DNA of 64,000 nt from Nannocystis sp. RBIL2 (GTDB taxonomy: Bacteria > Myxococcota_A > Polyangia > Nannocystales > Nannocystaceae), in assembly GCF_026626745.1 (NCBI RefSeq), contig NZ_JAPNJW010000001.1:1890001-1954000 (forward strand), given 5' to 3'. A program made the position numbers and the translations under genes. Below the pieces are notes generated by a model, which saw only the letters and a program-made list of their open reading frames with translations, was not told where the DNA came from and ran no database searches. Below, piece by piece: positions 56,053-64,000 of this stretch; the first letter of the stretch is position 1, and each line of letters starts with the position of its first letter.

Positions 56053-57263
56053 GCGCTCTCGACCAAGACCGGACCGCACCGCGGCGCGGCGTCGACCCGG
56101 CCTGGGTAGCGACCGACTACGATTACGATCTAGTGTGTCTGTCGCACCTCCGCTGGGACTTCGTCTACCAGCGCCCGCAGCACCTGCTGTCGCGCTGCGC
56201 CCGGGCGCGGCGGGTCTTCTTCGTCGAGGAGCCGGTCCGCGGCGACGCCCTGCCGCGGCTGGAGTGCAGCCGCCGCGACTGCGGCGTGACCGTGGTGGTC
56301 CCCCACGTGCCGCGCGACCTCGACGACGACGAGACCGAGATGATCCTGAGCAGCCTCGTCGACGACCTGATCGGCGATCAGCGGCTCGGCAATTATGTGC
56401 TCTGGTACTACACGCCGATGGCCCTCGGCTTCACGCGCCACCTCGTGCCCGCGGCCACCGTGTACGATTGCATGGACGAGCTGTCGGGCTTCTGGGGCGC
56501 CCCCCGGGCCCTGCGCGAGCGAGAGCGCGATCTGCTGCGCAGCGCCGATCTGGTGTTCACCGGCGGCCGCAGCCTCTACGAGGCCAAGCGGGCGCTGCGG
56601 CCGAGCGCGCACCTGTTCCCCAGCAGCATCGACGCCTCGCACTTCCGCCAGGCCCGCGGCCTGCAGCCCGAGCCGCCCGACCAGGCGGGTCTCGGCCGGC
56701 CGCGCCTCGGCTACTTCGGCGTCATCGACGAGCGCCTCGACCTCGAGCTGCTGGCGGCCGCCGCCGACCTGCGCCCGGACTTCACCTTCGTGATGGTCGG
56801 CCCGGTCGCCAAGATCGATCGTGCCACCCTGCCGCGCCGGCCCAACATCCATTACCTCGGGCAGAAGCCGTACGCCGAGCTGCCGGCCTACATCGCCGGC
56901 TGGGACGTCGCCCTGATGCCGTTCGCCCGCAACGACTCGACGCGCTTCATCAGCCCGACCAAGACGCCGGAGTACCTGGCCTCGGGACGGCCGGTCGTGT
57001 CCACCTCGATCCGCGACGTCGTCGAGCCCTACGGCCGCGAGGGCCTGGTCGCCATCGCCGACGCGCCGGCCGACTTCGTCGCCGCCGCCTGTCGCGCCCT
57101 CGAATCGACGCGGCGCGGCGAGTGGCTGCAGCAGGTCGACGCCTTCCTCGCCAGCGGCTCGTGGGATCACACGTGGGCGCAGATGGAGTCGCTGATCGGC
57201 GCCGCAGTGCGTGCCAATTGGGCGACCGGCGCCCCGAGGATCGAATCATGTTCGACTACCTGA
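56049..57263 (+). CDS. family 1-type glycosyltransferase
   Basis: The 404-residue protein has a GT-B fold. The N-terminal part reads DLVCLSHLRWDFVYQRPQHL then TVYDCMDELSGFWGAP; the C-terminal part has GRPRLGYFGVIDERLDLELL, NIHYLGQKPYAELPAYIAGW, and the nucleotide-sugar region FISPTKTPEYLASGRPVVST. This type of glycosyltransferase is often encoded beside UDP-galactopyranose mutase, so UDP-galactofuranose is a plausible donor, but this is inferred from context. The last 16 bases overlap the glf start. Confidence 0.9.
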   Translation: MSALDQDRTAPRRGVDPAWVATDYDYDLVCLSHLRWDFVYQRPQHLLSRCARARRVFFVEEPVRGDALPRLECSRRDCGVTVVVPHVPRDLDDDETEMILSSLVDDLIGDQRLGNYVLWYYTPMALGFTRHLVPAATVYDCMDELSGFWGAPRALRERERDLLRSADLVFTGGRSLYEAKRALRPSAHLFPSSIDASHFRQARGLQPEPPDQAGLGRPRLGYFGVIDERLDLELLAAAADLRPDFTFVMVGPVAKIDRATLPRRPNIHYLGQKPYAELPAYIAGWDVALMPFARNDSTRFISPTKTPEYLASGRPVVSTSIRDVVEPYGREGLVAIADAPADFVAAACRALESTRRGEWLQQVDAFLASGSWDHTWAQMESLIGAAVRANWATGAPRIESCSTT

Positions 57264-58335
57264 TCGTCGGCGCGGGCTTCGCCGGCAGCGTGCTCGCCGA
57301 GCGGCTGGCGGCCGGCGCGGGCAAGCGGGTGCTCCTGGTCGATCGGCGGTCGCACATCGGCGGCAACGCCTACGATCATTACGACGACGCCGGCGTGCTC
57401 GTGCACAGGTACGGCCCGCACATCTTCCACACCAATTCGCGCGAGGTGTTCGACTACCTCGGCCGCTTCACCGCCTGGCGGCCCTACGAGCACCGCGTCC
57501 TGGCCAGCGTCGAGGGCCAGCTGCTGCCGATCCCGATCAACCTCGACACCGTCAATCGCCTGTACGGCCTCAGCCTCACCTCGCTCGAGCTCGAGCAGTT
57601 CTTCGCCGCCCGCGCCGAGCCCGTCGAGGCGGTGCGCACCTCCGAGGACGTGATCGTCAGCCGGGTCGGCCGCGACCTCTACACCAAGTTCTTCCGCAAC
57701 TACACGCGCAAGCAGTGGGCCTCGACCCCGGCGAGCTCGACGCCTCGGTGACCGCGCGGGTGCCGGTCCGCCTCGGCCGCGACGACCGCTATTTCAGCGA
57801 CACCTACCAGGCCATGCCGCGCCACGGCTACACCCGCATGTTCGAGCGCATGCTGGCCCACCCGGGCATCAAGGTGCTGCTGGGCGCCGATTACCGCGAC
57901 GTCGTCGGCGAGGTCGCCTACCGCGAGATGATCTACACCGGCCCGGTCGACGAGTTCTTCGACCACAGATTCGGCCCGCTGCCGTACCGCTCGCTGCGGT
58001 TCCAGCACGAGACCCACGACCGCCCGGTGTTCCAGCCGGCCCCGGTCGTCAACTACCCCAACGAGCAGCCGTACACGCGGATCACCGAGTTCAAGTACCT
58101 CACCGGGCAAGAGCACGCCAAGACCAGCGTCGTCTACGAGTACCCGTGCGACGACGGCGACCCGTACTACCCGGTCCCGCGGCCCGAGAACGCCGAGCTG
58201 TACCGCCGCTACAAGGCCCTCGCCGACGCCACCCCGGGCGTCCACTTCGCCGGCCGGCTCGGCACCTACCGCTATTACAACATGGACCAGGTCGTCGCCC
58301 AGGCGCTGACGCTCTACGCCCGGCTGCGCGGGTGA
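57248..58335 (+). pseudogene. glf: UDP-galactopyranose mutase with a one-base frameshift
   Basis: Glf interconverts UDP-galactopyranose and UDP-galactofuranose with reduced FAD. The N-terminal part (ATG 57248) has the FAD-binding LIVGAGFAGSVLAERLAAG, then HIGGNAYDHYDDAGV, YGPHIFHTNSREVFDYL and FFRNYTRKQW. Directly after W the frame is lost at GGG (57717-57719), and it meets a stop at 57749. Adding one G restores GLDPGELDASVTARVPVRL, and the rest of the enzyme continues in the other frame to 58335 (GRDDRYFSDTYQAMPRHGYT, FHH-type C-terminal region, AGRLGTYRYYNMDQVV). The full protein would be about 362 residues. A homopolymer deletion or sequencing error is the simplest explanation, since both halves are well conserved. 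Confidence 0.92.
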
Positions 58336-58345
58336 CGAGGACGCC

Positions 58346-59707
58346 ATGGAGCCCACGCCCACCCCGGCCCCCCTGGAATTGTGGGGCGGCGTCGAATGCA
58401 CCGTCAATCGCGTCGGCGACCGCTTCCACGACCAGCTCGTCGCCAGCGGCCATCACCACCGCCACGCCGACATCGACGCGATCGCCGACCTCGGCGTCCG
58501 CGTCGTCCGCTACCCCGTGTTGTGGGAGCGGACCGAGCGCTCGCCGGGGTGCCACGATTTCGCCTGGCCCGACCGCCGCCTCGCGCTGCTGCGCGCGCGC
58601 GGCCTGACCCCGATCGTCGGCCTGCTCCACCACGGCAGCGGGCCGCCGCACACCGACCTGCTCGACCGCGAATTCCCGCGCCTTTTGGCCCGCTTCGCCG
58701 GCGAGGTGGCCCGCCGCTACCCGTGGGTCGAGCTCTACACCCCGGTCAACGAGCCGCTGACGACCGCCCGCTTCAGCGGGCTGTACGGCCACTGGTACCC
58801 GCATCACCGCAGCGACGCGTCGTTCTGCCGCGCTCTGGTGAATCAATGCCTGGCGACCCAGGCGGCGATGCGGGAGATCCGTCGCGTCCAGCCCGGCGCG
58901 CGCCTGGTCCACACCGAGGACCTCGGGGCCGTCCTGGCCGCCCCCGCGCTGCTCTACCAGGCCCAATTCGAGAACGAGCGCCGCTTCCTCTCGCACGATC
59001 TGCTGTGCGGCCGGGTCGACCGCGAGCACCCGATGTACGCCTATTTGCGGGCGTCCGGGATCGCCGACGACGAGCTGGCGGTCCTGCGGGATCATCCGCC
59101 GCCCGACCTGCTCGGCGCCAATCACTACATCACCAGCGTCCGCTTCCTCGACGACCGCCTCGAGTTTTACCCCCACCTCCCCGCCGGCGGCAACGGCCGC
59201 CACCGCTACGTCGACGTCGAGGCCGTCCGCGTGTGCGACGACGGCATGCCGTGGGCCTACGAGCTGCTCCACGAGCTCGGCAGTCGCTACCGGCTGCCCG
59301 TCGCGGTCACCGAGGCCCACCTCGCCTGCGACGTCGACGAGCAGATCCGCTGGTTCGACGAGCTGTGGCGGGCCGCAGAGCGCTGCCGGGCCGCCGGGAT
59401 CGACGTCCGCGCGGTCACTGCGTGGTCGCTGTTCGGCGCCTACGACTGGCATTGCCTCGTGACCCAAGAGACAGGTCGATACGAGCCCGGCGCCTTCGAC
59501 GTGCGCGACGGCAGCCCGCGCCCCACCGAGCTCGCGCGCTACCTCGCCGGCCTCGCCGCCGCGCCCGCGGCCCGCCACCCGGCCCTGGCCGCGCCCGGCT
59601 GGTGGCGCCAGGCGTCGCGCCTGCACTACCCGCCGGCGCGGGCGCGTCGCCACCCCAGCGGCCCCTGCCCGGGCCCCATCGACGCGGCCGTCCCGCGAGG
59701 AGTGTGA
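58346..59707 (+). CDS. glycoside hydrolase family 1-like protein
   Basis: The 453-residue protein has a GH1-like TIM barrel. The acid/base region is WVELYTPVNEPLTTARFSGL (NEP), and the likely nucleophile is in PVAVTEAHLACDVDEQIRW. ELWGGVECTVNRVGDRFHDQ and GVRVVRYPVLWERTE mark the start of the barrel. This subfamily is often found fused to, or next to, nucleotide-sugar reductases and epimerases and lacks much of the usual GH1 aglycone site; its substrate is unknown. ATG 58346 lies 10 bases after glf and 4 bases separate its stop from galE. Confidence 0.85.
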   Translation: MEPTPTPAPLELWGGVECTVNRVGDRFHDQLVASGHHHRHADIDAIADLGVRVVRYPVLWERTERSPGCHDFAWPDRRLALLRARGLTPIVGLLHHGSGPPHTDLLDREFPRLLARFAGEVARRYPWVELYTPVNEPLTTARFSGLYGHWYPHHRSDASFCRALVNQCLATQAAMREIRRVQPGARLVHTEDLGAVLAAPALLYQAQFENERRFLSHDLLCGRVDREHPMYAYLRASGIADDELAVLRDHPPPDLLGANHYITSVRFLDDRLEFYPHLPAGGNGRHRYVDVEAVRVCDDGMPWAYELLHELGSRYRLPVAVTEAHLACDVDEQIRWFDELWRAAERCRAAGIDVRAVTAWSLFGAYDWHCLVTQETGRYEPGAFDVRDGSPRPTELARYLAGLAAAPAARHPALAAPGWWRQASRLHYPPARARRHPSGPCPGPIDAAVPRGV

Positions 59708-59711
59708 ACCA

Positions 59712-60692
59712 ATGCGCGTACTCGTCACCGGCGGCGCCGGCTACATCGGCAGCGTGGTCGTGGAGGAGCTCCTGGCCGCGGGCCACGAGGTCGCGGTGAT
59801 CGACAACCTGAGCAAGGGCCACGCCGACGCCGTCCCCGCCGGGGTCGAGCTGGTCCGCGCCGACCTGCGCGACGCCGACCTGGTGCGCCGGCTGCTCCGC
59901 CACGCCCGCGTCGAGGCGGTGGTCCACATGGCCGCCGATTCGCTGGTCGGCGAATCGGTGCAGAGCCCGGCCAAATACTACGAGAACAACGTGGTCGCCG
60001 GGCTCGGCCTGCTCGACGCCATGGTCGAGGTCGGCGTGCATCGCCTGGTGTTCTCGTCGACCGCCGCGGTCTACGGCGAGCCCGAGACCCAGCCGATCGA
60101 CGAGACCGCGCCGACGCGGCCGACGAACCCCTACGGCGAGACCAAGCTCGCCCTCGAGCGGGCGTTCGCCTGGTACGAGCGCGCCTACGGCCTGCGCTCC
60201 GCCTCGCTGCGCTACTTCAACGCGGCCGGGGCCAGCGCCCGCTGCGGCGAGAGCCACGACCCCGAGACCCACCTGATCCCGCTGGTGCTGCAGGTCGCCC
60301 TCGGCCGCGCCCCGTACGTCACGCTCTACGGCGACGATTACCCGACCCCCGACGGCACCTGCGTCCGCGACTACATCCACGTCGTCGACCTCGCCCGCGC
60401 CCACGTCCTCGCGCTCTCGGGCCTGGACGGCGGCAGCTGCATCTACAACCTCGGCTGCGGCGGCGCCGGCTACAGCGTGCGCCAGGTCGTCGACACCGCG
60501 CGCGCGGTGACGGGCGCGGCGATCCCGGTGCGACTGGGCGCGCGCCGGGCCGGCGACCCGGCTGTCCTGGTGGCCAGCTCCGCGCGGATCCAGCACGACC
60601 TCGGGTGGCAGCCGCGACTCGGCGCATTGGCGACGATCGTCGAATCGGCGTGGACGTGGCTGCGCGGCCACCCGCGCGGCTACGCCCATTGA
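59712..60692 (+). CDS. galE: UDP-glucose 4-epimerase
   Basis: This 326-residue short-chain dehydrogenase interconverts UDP-galactose and UDP-glucose with bound NAD. It has VTGGAGYIGSVVVEELL (GxxGxxG), HMAADSLVGESVQSP, the catalytic Ser/Thr in VFSSTAAVYGEP and the Tyr-x3-Lys pair in NPYGETKLALE. It continues with LRYFNAAGA and GTCVRDYIHVVDLARAH, both typical of GalE. The start ATG 59712 follows GAGGAGTGTGAACCA, a strong ribosome site. It closes the operon and makes the Leloir pathway complete (GalK, GalT, GalE). Confidence 0.95.
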   Translation: MRVLVTGGAGYIGSVVVEELLAAGHEVAVIDNLSKGHADAVPAGVELVRADLRDADLVRRLLRHARVEAVVHMAADSLVGESVQSPAKYYENNVVAGLGLLDAMVEVGVHRLVFSSTAAVYGEPETQPIDETAPTRPTNPYGETKLALERAFAWYERAYGLRSASLRYFNAAGASARCGESHDPETHLIPLVLQVALGRAPYVTLYGDDYPTPDGTCVRDYIHVVDLARAHVLALSGLDGGSCIYNLGCGGAGYSVRQVVDTARAVTGAAIPVRLGARRAGDPAVLVASSARIQHDLGWQPRLGALATIVESAWTWLRGHPRGYAH

Positions 60693-61337
60693 TTCGTCGG
60701 AGTCGCGACGATCTCGCGACGCGCGTCCGCCCGAGCTCCCGAGGATTCGCCGGACCCGCGAGGGCGGGACCGCAGGGCAACCCTCGCCGATCGCCGGAAG
60801 GCTCGGCCCGAGGCCGCACGTTCGCGCGACCTCGCCCGCAAACCCGTGACCCGCTGCAGACGCCGACACGGGCGGCCCGCGATCCACCGCGCGGCAACCT
60901 GCTATCCGGTCCACCCCCAATTGCGTCGCCCGACGCCTCGCGATCCGTGCCCCTGTCTTCCAGGCCCGCCGTGATTTGCCGCGGGCGCGCGATCCGACGC
61001 CGCCCGACTGGGAGGAGTGGCAGCATACGGAGCTCGACAATCCTCGCGGCGCGGGCCGACCTGGTCCGCGCGAGCCGGCCGGCGCGGCCGGGCGCCGGTC
61101 CGGCGTCGCGGCTGCAGAGCCCGCGTAGCGGCCCTCCTGGCGCCTGCGCGGCCGCAGCGGGGCCGGCGCGGCGGCGACGAGTGCCATGATATCCGCGACG
61201 GACCGACAAGCAATCTCGGCACCGGCCGCCGGCGCGGCCCTCGCCCCCGAGGCTTGACTCAGCCCGAGGATGACGAGTAGGGTCCTGGCATTATTGCGAG
61301 CGCTCCCTCGGAGCGCGCCTCGGTGAGACGAGCCGGC
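60693..61337. other. intergenic region
   Basis: No gene is seen in these 645 bases. The frames on both strands are Arg/Pro-rich without domains. A promoter for the next gene is listed at 61254-61283. I see no clear terminator for the galactose operon. Confidence 0.5.
61254..61283 (+). promoter_or_regulatory. sigma-70-type promoter for the second pseudokinase gene
   Basis: TTGACT (61254-61259), an 18-base spacer and TAGGGT (61278-61283). Transcription would start near 61290, about 48 bases before the ATG at 61338. Confidence 0.45.
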
Positions 61338-64000
61338 ATGCCCACATTCGGTCAATACACGATCGTCGAACCGATGCACGAGGACGCCGAGACCGCGCTG
61401 TATCGCGGGTTTCGCACCGAGGACCGCGCCCCGGTCACCCTCCGCCTGCTGCGGCGCTCGCCGCCGACGGCCCGCGACCTGGCCCGGCTGCAGCACGAAT
61501 ACACGATCCTCCGCGGCCTCGCGGTCCCCGGCGTCGTCGCTGCGCACGCGCTCGAGCACCACGGCGACCGCCTCGCGCTCGTGCTCGCCTCGCCGCCCGG
61601 CGAGCCCCTCGATGCTGTCTTGCGCGAGGGTCGGCTGCCCGTGCGCGAGGCGCTGGCGATCGCCGCCGCCGTCGCCGACATCCTCGTCGGCGTCCACGCC
61701 AGGGGCATCATCCACAAGCACGTCGAGCCGGCCAACCTCGTCGTCCGCCGCGAGCCGCTCGCGGTCCACCTGATCGGCTTCGGCCTGGCCACGCGGCTGT
61801 CGGTCGAGGCCCAGCGGCCCACCAGCCTCGACGCGCTCGAGGGCACCCTCGCCTATATGTCGCCCGAGCAGACCGGGCGGATGAACCGCTCGCTCGACCT
61901 GCGCAGCGACTTCTACTCGCTCGGCGCCACGCTCTACCACATGCTCACCGGCGCCCCGCCGTTCCCCGGCGACGACCCGCTCGAGCTCGTGCACGGCCAC
62001 ATCGCCCGCGTGCCCACGCCGCCGCGGCAGCTCGTCGACGTGCCCGAGGTCGTGTCGGCGCTGGTGATGCGGCTCCTGGCCAAGGCGCCCGAGGAGCGCT
62101 ACCAGAGCGCCAGCGGCCTCGCGGCCGACCTGCGCGAGTGTCTGCGCCGACTCGACGCCGGCGGCGCCATCCCGGCCTTCCCGCTCGGGCGCCACGAGGG
62201 GGCCGCCGCGCTGCGCCTGCCGCAGAAGCTCTACGGCCGCGACGACGAGCTGCAGACCCTGCTCGCCGCGTTCGCGCGGGTGCGCGGCGGCGCCAGCGAG
62301 CTGCTGCTCGTCGCCGGTTACTCCGGCATCGGCAAGAGCGCCCTCGTCCACGAGCTGCACAAGACGATCGCCCGCGACGGCGGCACCTTCGTCGCCGGCA
62401 AGTTCGACCAGCTGGCGCGCAACGCCCCCTACGCCCCGTTCGTGCAGGCCTTCCGCGACCTCCTGCGCCAGACCCTCGGCGAGGGCGGCGATCGCCTGGC
62501 CCGCGTGCGCGACGACCTCCTGCGCGCCGCCGACGGCCACGCCCAGGTCCTCGTCGATCTGGTCCCCGAGCTCGCGCACGTGCTCGGGCCCCAGCCGCCC
62601 GCGCCCGAGCTCGGGCCCACCGAGGCGCTCAACCGCTTCAACCGCCTGGTCGACGAATTCGTGCAGGCCTTCGCCGGCGGCGAGGCCGGCCCGCTGGTGC
62701 TGTTCCTCGACGACCTGCAGTGGGCCGACCTCGCCTCGCTCAAGCTGCTGCAGCTGTGCTTGACCTCCCCCTCGCCGCGGCGGCTGCTGGTGGTCGGGGC
62801 CTACCGCGACAACGAGGTCGGTCCGACGCACCCGCTGACCCTCGCCGCCGACGAGCTGCGCGGCAAGGGCCTCGCAGTCCATTCGCTCGCGCTCGGCCCG
62901 CTCGCCCCGCAGCACGTCGGCGAGCTGCTCGCCGACGTGCTCGGCGGCACCGCCCTGCGCGCCATGCCGCTCGCGCAGGTCGTGTGGCGCAAGACCGACG
63001 GCAACCCGTTCTTCGTCGGCCTGTTCCTCCGCGGCCTCTATCAGGACGGCCTCCTCCACCCCGGCGCCGGCGACGGCGGCTTCACCTGGGACCTCGCCGC
63101 GATCGAGGCGCGCGAGGTCACCGCCAACGTCGTCGACTTCATGGGCCAGCGGCTGCGCCGCTGCGGCGAGGCGACCCAGCGGGCGCTGCGGCTCGCCGCC
63201 TGCATCGGCCACGAGTTCACCCTCGCCGCCCTCGCCACCATCTGCGGCGAATCACCCGAGGCGACCGCGGCCGCGCTGTGGGAGGCGCTCGAAGAGAACC
63301 TCGTCCTGCCCGACAGCAACGACTACCGATTCGTCCACCACGCCGCGCCCGCGCCCGCGCAGGACGGCGCCCTAGGGCTGAGCTACCACTTCGCCCACGA
63401 TCGCGTGCAGCAGGCCGCCTACGCGCTCGTCCCCGAGGATGAGCGGCCCGCCACGCACCTGCAGATCGGTCGGCTGCTGCTGGCGCGGCTCGGCGCCGAC
63501 CCGCGGCCCGACGAGCTGTTCGACGTCGTCGACCACCTGGGCCGCGGCCGCGAGCAGATGGTCGACCCGGACGAGCGGCGGCACGTCTCCGCGCTCGACC
63601 TCGTCGTCGGCCGCCACGCCAAGAGGTCCACCGCCTACGCGGCCGCGGCCCAGTACCTGCGCGTCGGCATCGAGCTGCTGGCCCCCGGCGCCTGGGATCA
63701 TGACTACGCCCACGCCTACGCCCTGCACTGCGAGCTCGCCGAGTGCGAGTCGCTGGCCGGCGCCTTCGAGCGGGCCGAGCAGCTGTTCGACGTCATTCAC
63801 GCCCGCGCGCGCGACCACGTCGATCGCGCCAACGTCTACATCCTGCAGATGCGCCTCTACCAGGTCGCCGGGCGCTACGACGCTGGCGTCGACCTCGGCG
63901 TGCGGGGCCTCGCCCTGTTCGGCGTCGAGCTGCCCGAGCAAGACGCCGCCCTGCAGAGCGCCATGAGCGACGAGGCCTCCGCGATCGCCGGCAACCTCGC
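61338..64000 (+). CDS. pseudokinase-AAA protein, probably a sensor histidine kinase (C-terminus outside the window)
   Basis: The gene runs off the end; 887 residues are visible. The kinase-like domain (about 5-290) has the same losses as the 25896 protein: Arg36 at the VAIK site (PVTLRLL), His128 for the catalytic Asp (IIHKHVEPAN) and Gly147-Phe-Gly for DFG (LIGFGLAT). The C-lobe is intact (YMSPEQTGRMNRSLDLRSDF). A STAND ATPase follows with Walker A AGYSGIGKSALV, FVAGKFDQLARNAPYAPF and Walker B LVLFLDDLQWADL. The TPR-like region starts near residue 750 (ALHCELAECESLAGAFERAE). By homology, GAF and histidine kinase domains should come next. ATG 61338 starts at the same point as in the paralogue. 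Confidence 0.9.
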   Translation, partial: MPTFGQYTIVEPMHEDAETALYRGFRTEDRAPVTLRLLRRSPPTARDLARLQHEYTILRGLAVPGVVAAHALEHHGDRLALVLASPPGEPLDAVLREGRLPVREALAIAAAVADILVGVHARGIIHKHVEPANLVVRREPLAVHLIGFGLATRLSVEAQRPTSLDALEGTLAYMSPEQTGRMNRSLDLRSDFYSLGATLYHMLTGAPPFPGDDPLELVHGHIARVPTPPRQLVDVPEVVSALVMRLLAKAPEERYQSASGLAADLRECLRRLDAGGAIPAFPLGRHEGAAALRLPQKLYGRDDELQTLLAAFARVRGGASELLLVAGYSGIGKSALVHELHKTIARDGGTFVAGKFDQLARNAPYAPFVQAFRDLLRQTLGEGGDRLARVRDDLLRAADGHAQVLVDLVPELAHVLGPQPPAPELGPTEALNRFNRLVDEFVQAFAGGEAGPLVLFLDDLQWADLASLKLLQLCLTSPSPRRLLVVGAYRDNEVGPTHPLTLAADELRGKGLAVHSLALGPLAPQHVGELLADVLGGTALRAMPLAQVVWRKTDGNPFFVGLFLRGLYQDGLLHPGAGDGGFTWDLAAIEAREVTANVVDFMGQRLRRCGEATQRALRLAACIGHEFTLAALATICGESPEATAAALWEALEENLVLPDSNDYRFVHHAAPAPAQDGALGLSYHFAHDRVQQAAYALVPEDERPATHLQIGRLLLARLGADPRPDELFDVVDHLGRGREQMVDPDERRHVSALDLVVGRHAKRSTAYAAAAQYLRVGIELLAPGAWDHDYAHAYALHCELAECESLAGAFERAEQLFDVIHARARDHVDRANVYILQMRLYQVAGRYDAGVDLGVRGLALFGVELPEQDAALQSAMSDEASAIAGNL

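Noticed and set aside
59415..63212. A 1265-residue minus-strand open frame across galE and the second pseudokinase
   Set aside because: It crosses two real genes on the opposite strand and a non-coding gap; no motif is present.

Overview
The window is about 70% GC and most likely comes from a myxobacterium of the Nannocystis/Polyangia type. This is inferred from style, not from a marker gene. The signs are four or more lipoproteins whose lipobox is followed by long Thr/Ser/Gly/Asp linkers, a MYXO-CTERM-type C-terminus, very large kinase/AAA/GAF/histidine-kinase proteins, an FHA-type enhancer-binding protein and an ECF-sigma/TPR-kinase locus. I see no rRNA, tRNA or CRISPR array.

1-8.4 kb is a loose, partly decayed region. 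It holds a hybrid histidine kinase, a coupled peroxiredoxin/DsbA-like pair and a zinc alcohol/formaldehyde dehydrogenase. Between them lie a truncated kinase and a truncated dehydrogenase. Two 145-bp direct repeats about 95% identical bracket the region, and the first has 11-bp terminal inverted repeats like a MITE. 8.4-12.5 kb has four conserved proteins of unknown function.

12.6-18 kb is the regulatory highlight. A complete rifamycin phosphotransferase gene (rph) is preceded by an exact 19-bp rifamycin-associated element (RAE). Just downstream, a small secreted protein has a perfect sigma-54 promoter with two palindromic upstream sites two helical turns apart. An FHA/AAA+ enhancer-binding protein gene follows on the other strand.

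18-41 kb is dominated by signalling: an active kinase-AAA protein, a pseudokinase-AAA-GAF-histidine kinase, an ECF sigma/kinase locus, a stand-alone histidine kinase, a receiver-only regulator and a PAS protein. Two lipoproteins (CotH/MopE/C-type lectin, and an HExxH protein) and a patatin-like protein lie among them.

41.8-50 kb carries surface proteins (a beta-helix lipoprotein, a MYXO-CTERM protein and a frameshifted esterase lipoprotein), a Fis-like HTH protein, a stand-alone B12-binding-like domain related to RiPP radical-SAM methyltransferases, and an uncharacterised ferritin-like gene pair.

50.5-60.7 kb is a galactose operon: aminotransferase, GH2 hydrolase, galT, galK, glycosyltransferase, glf (one-base frameshift), GH1-like hydrolase and galE. 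Most junctions overlap or are a few bases apart. It joins galactose release (GH2), the Leloir pathway (GalK, GalT, GalE) and UDP-galactofuranose formation (Glf) with a glycosyltransferase, so it probably feeds a cell-surface or storage glycan. The window ends inside a second pseudokinase-AAA protein that is paralogous to the one at 25.9 kb.
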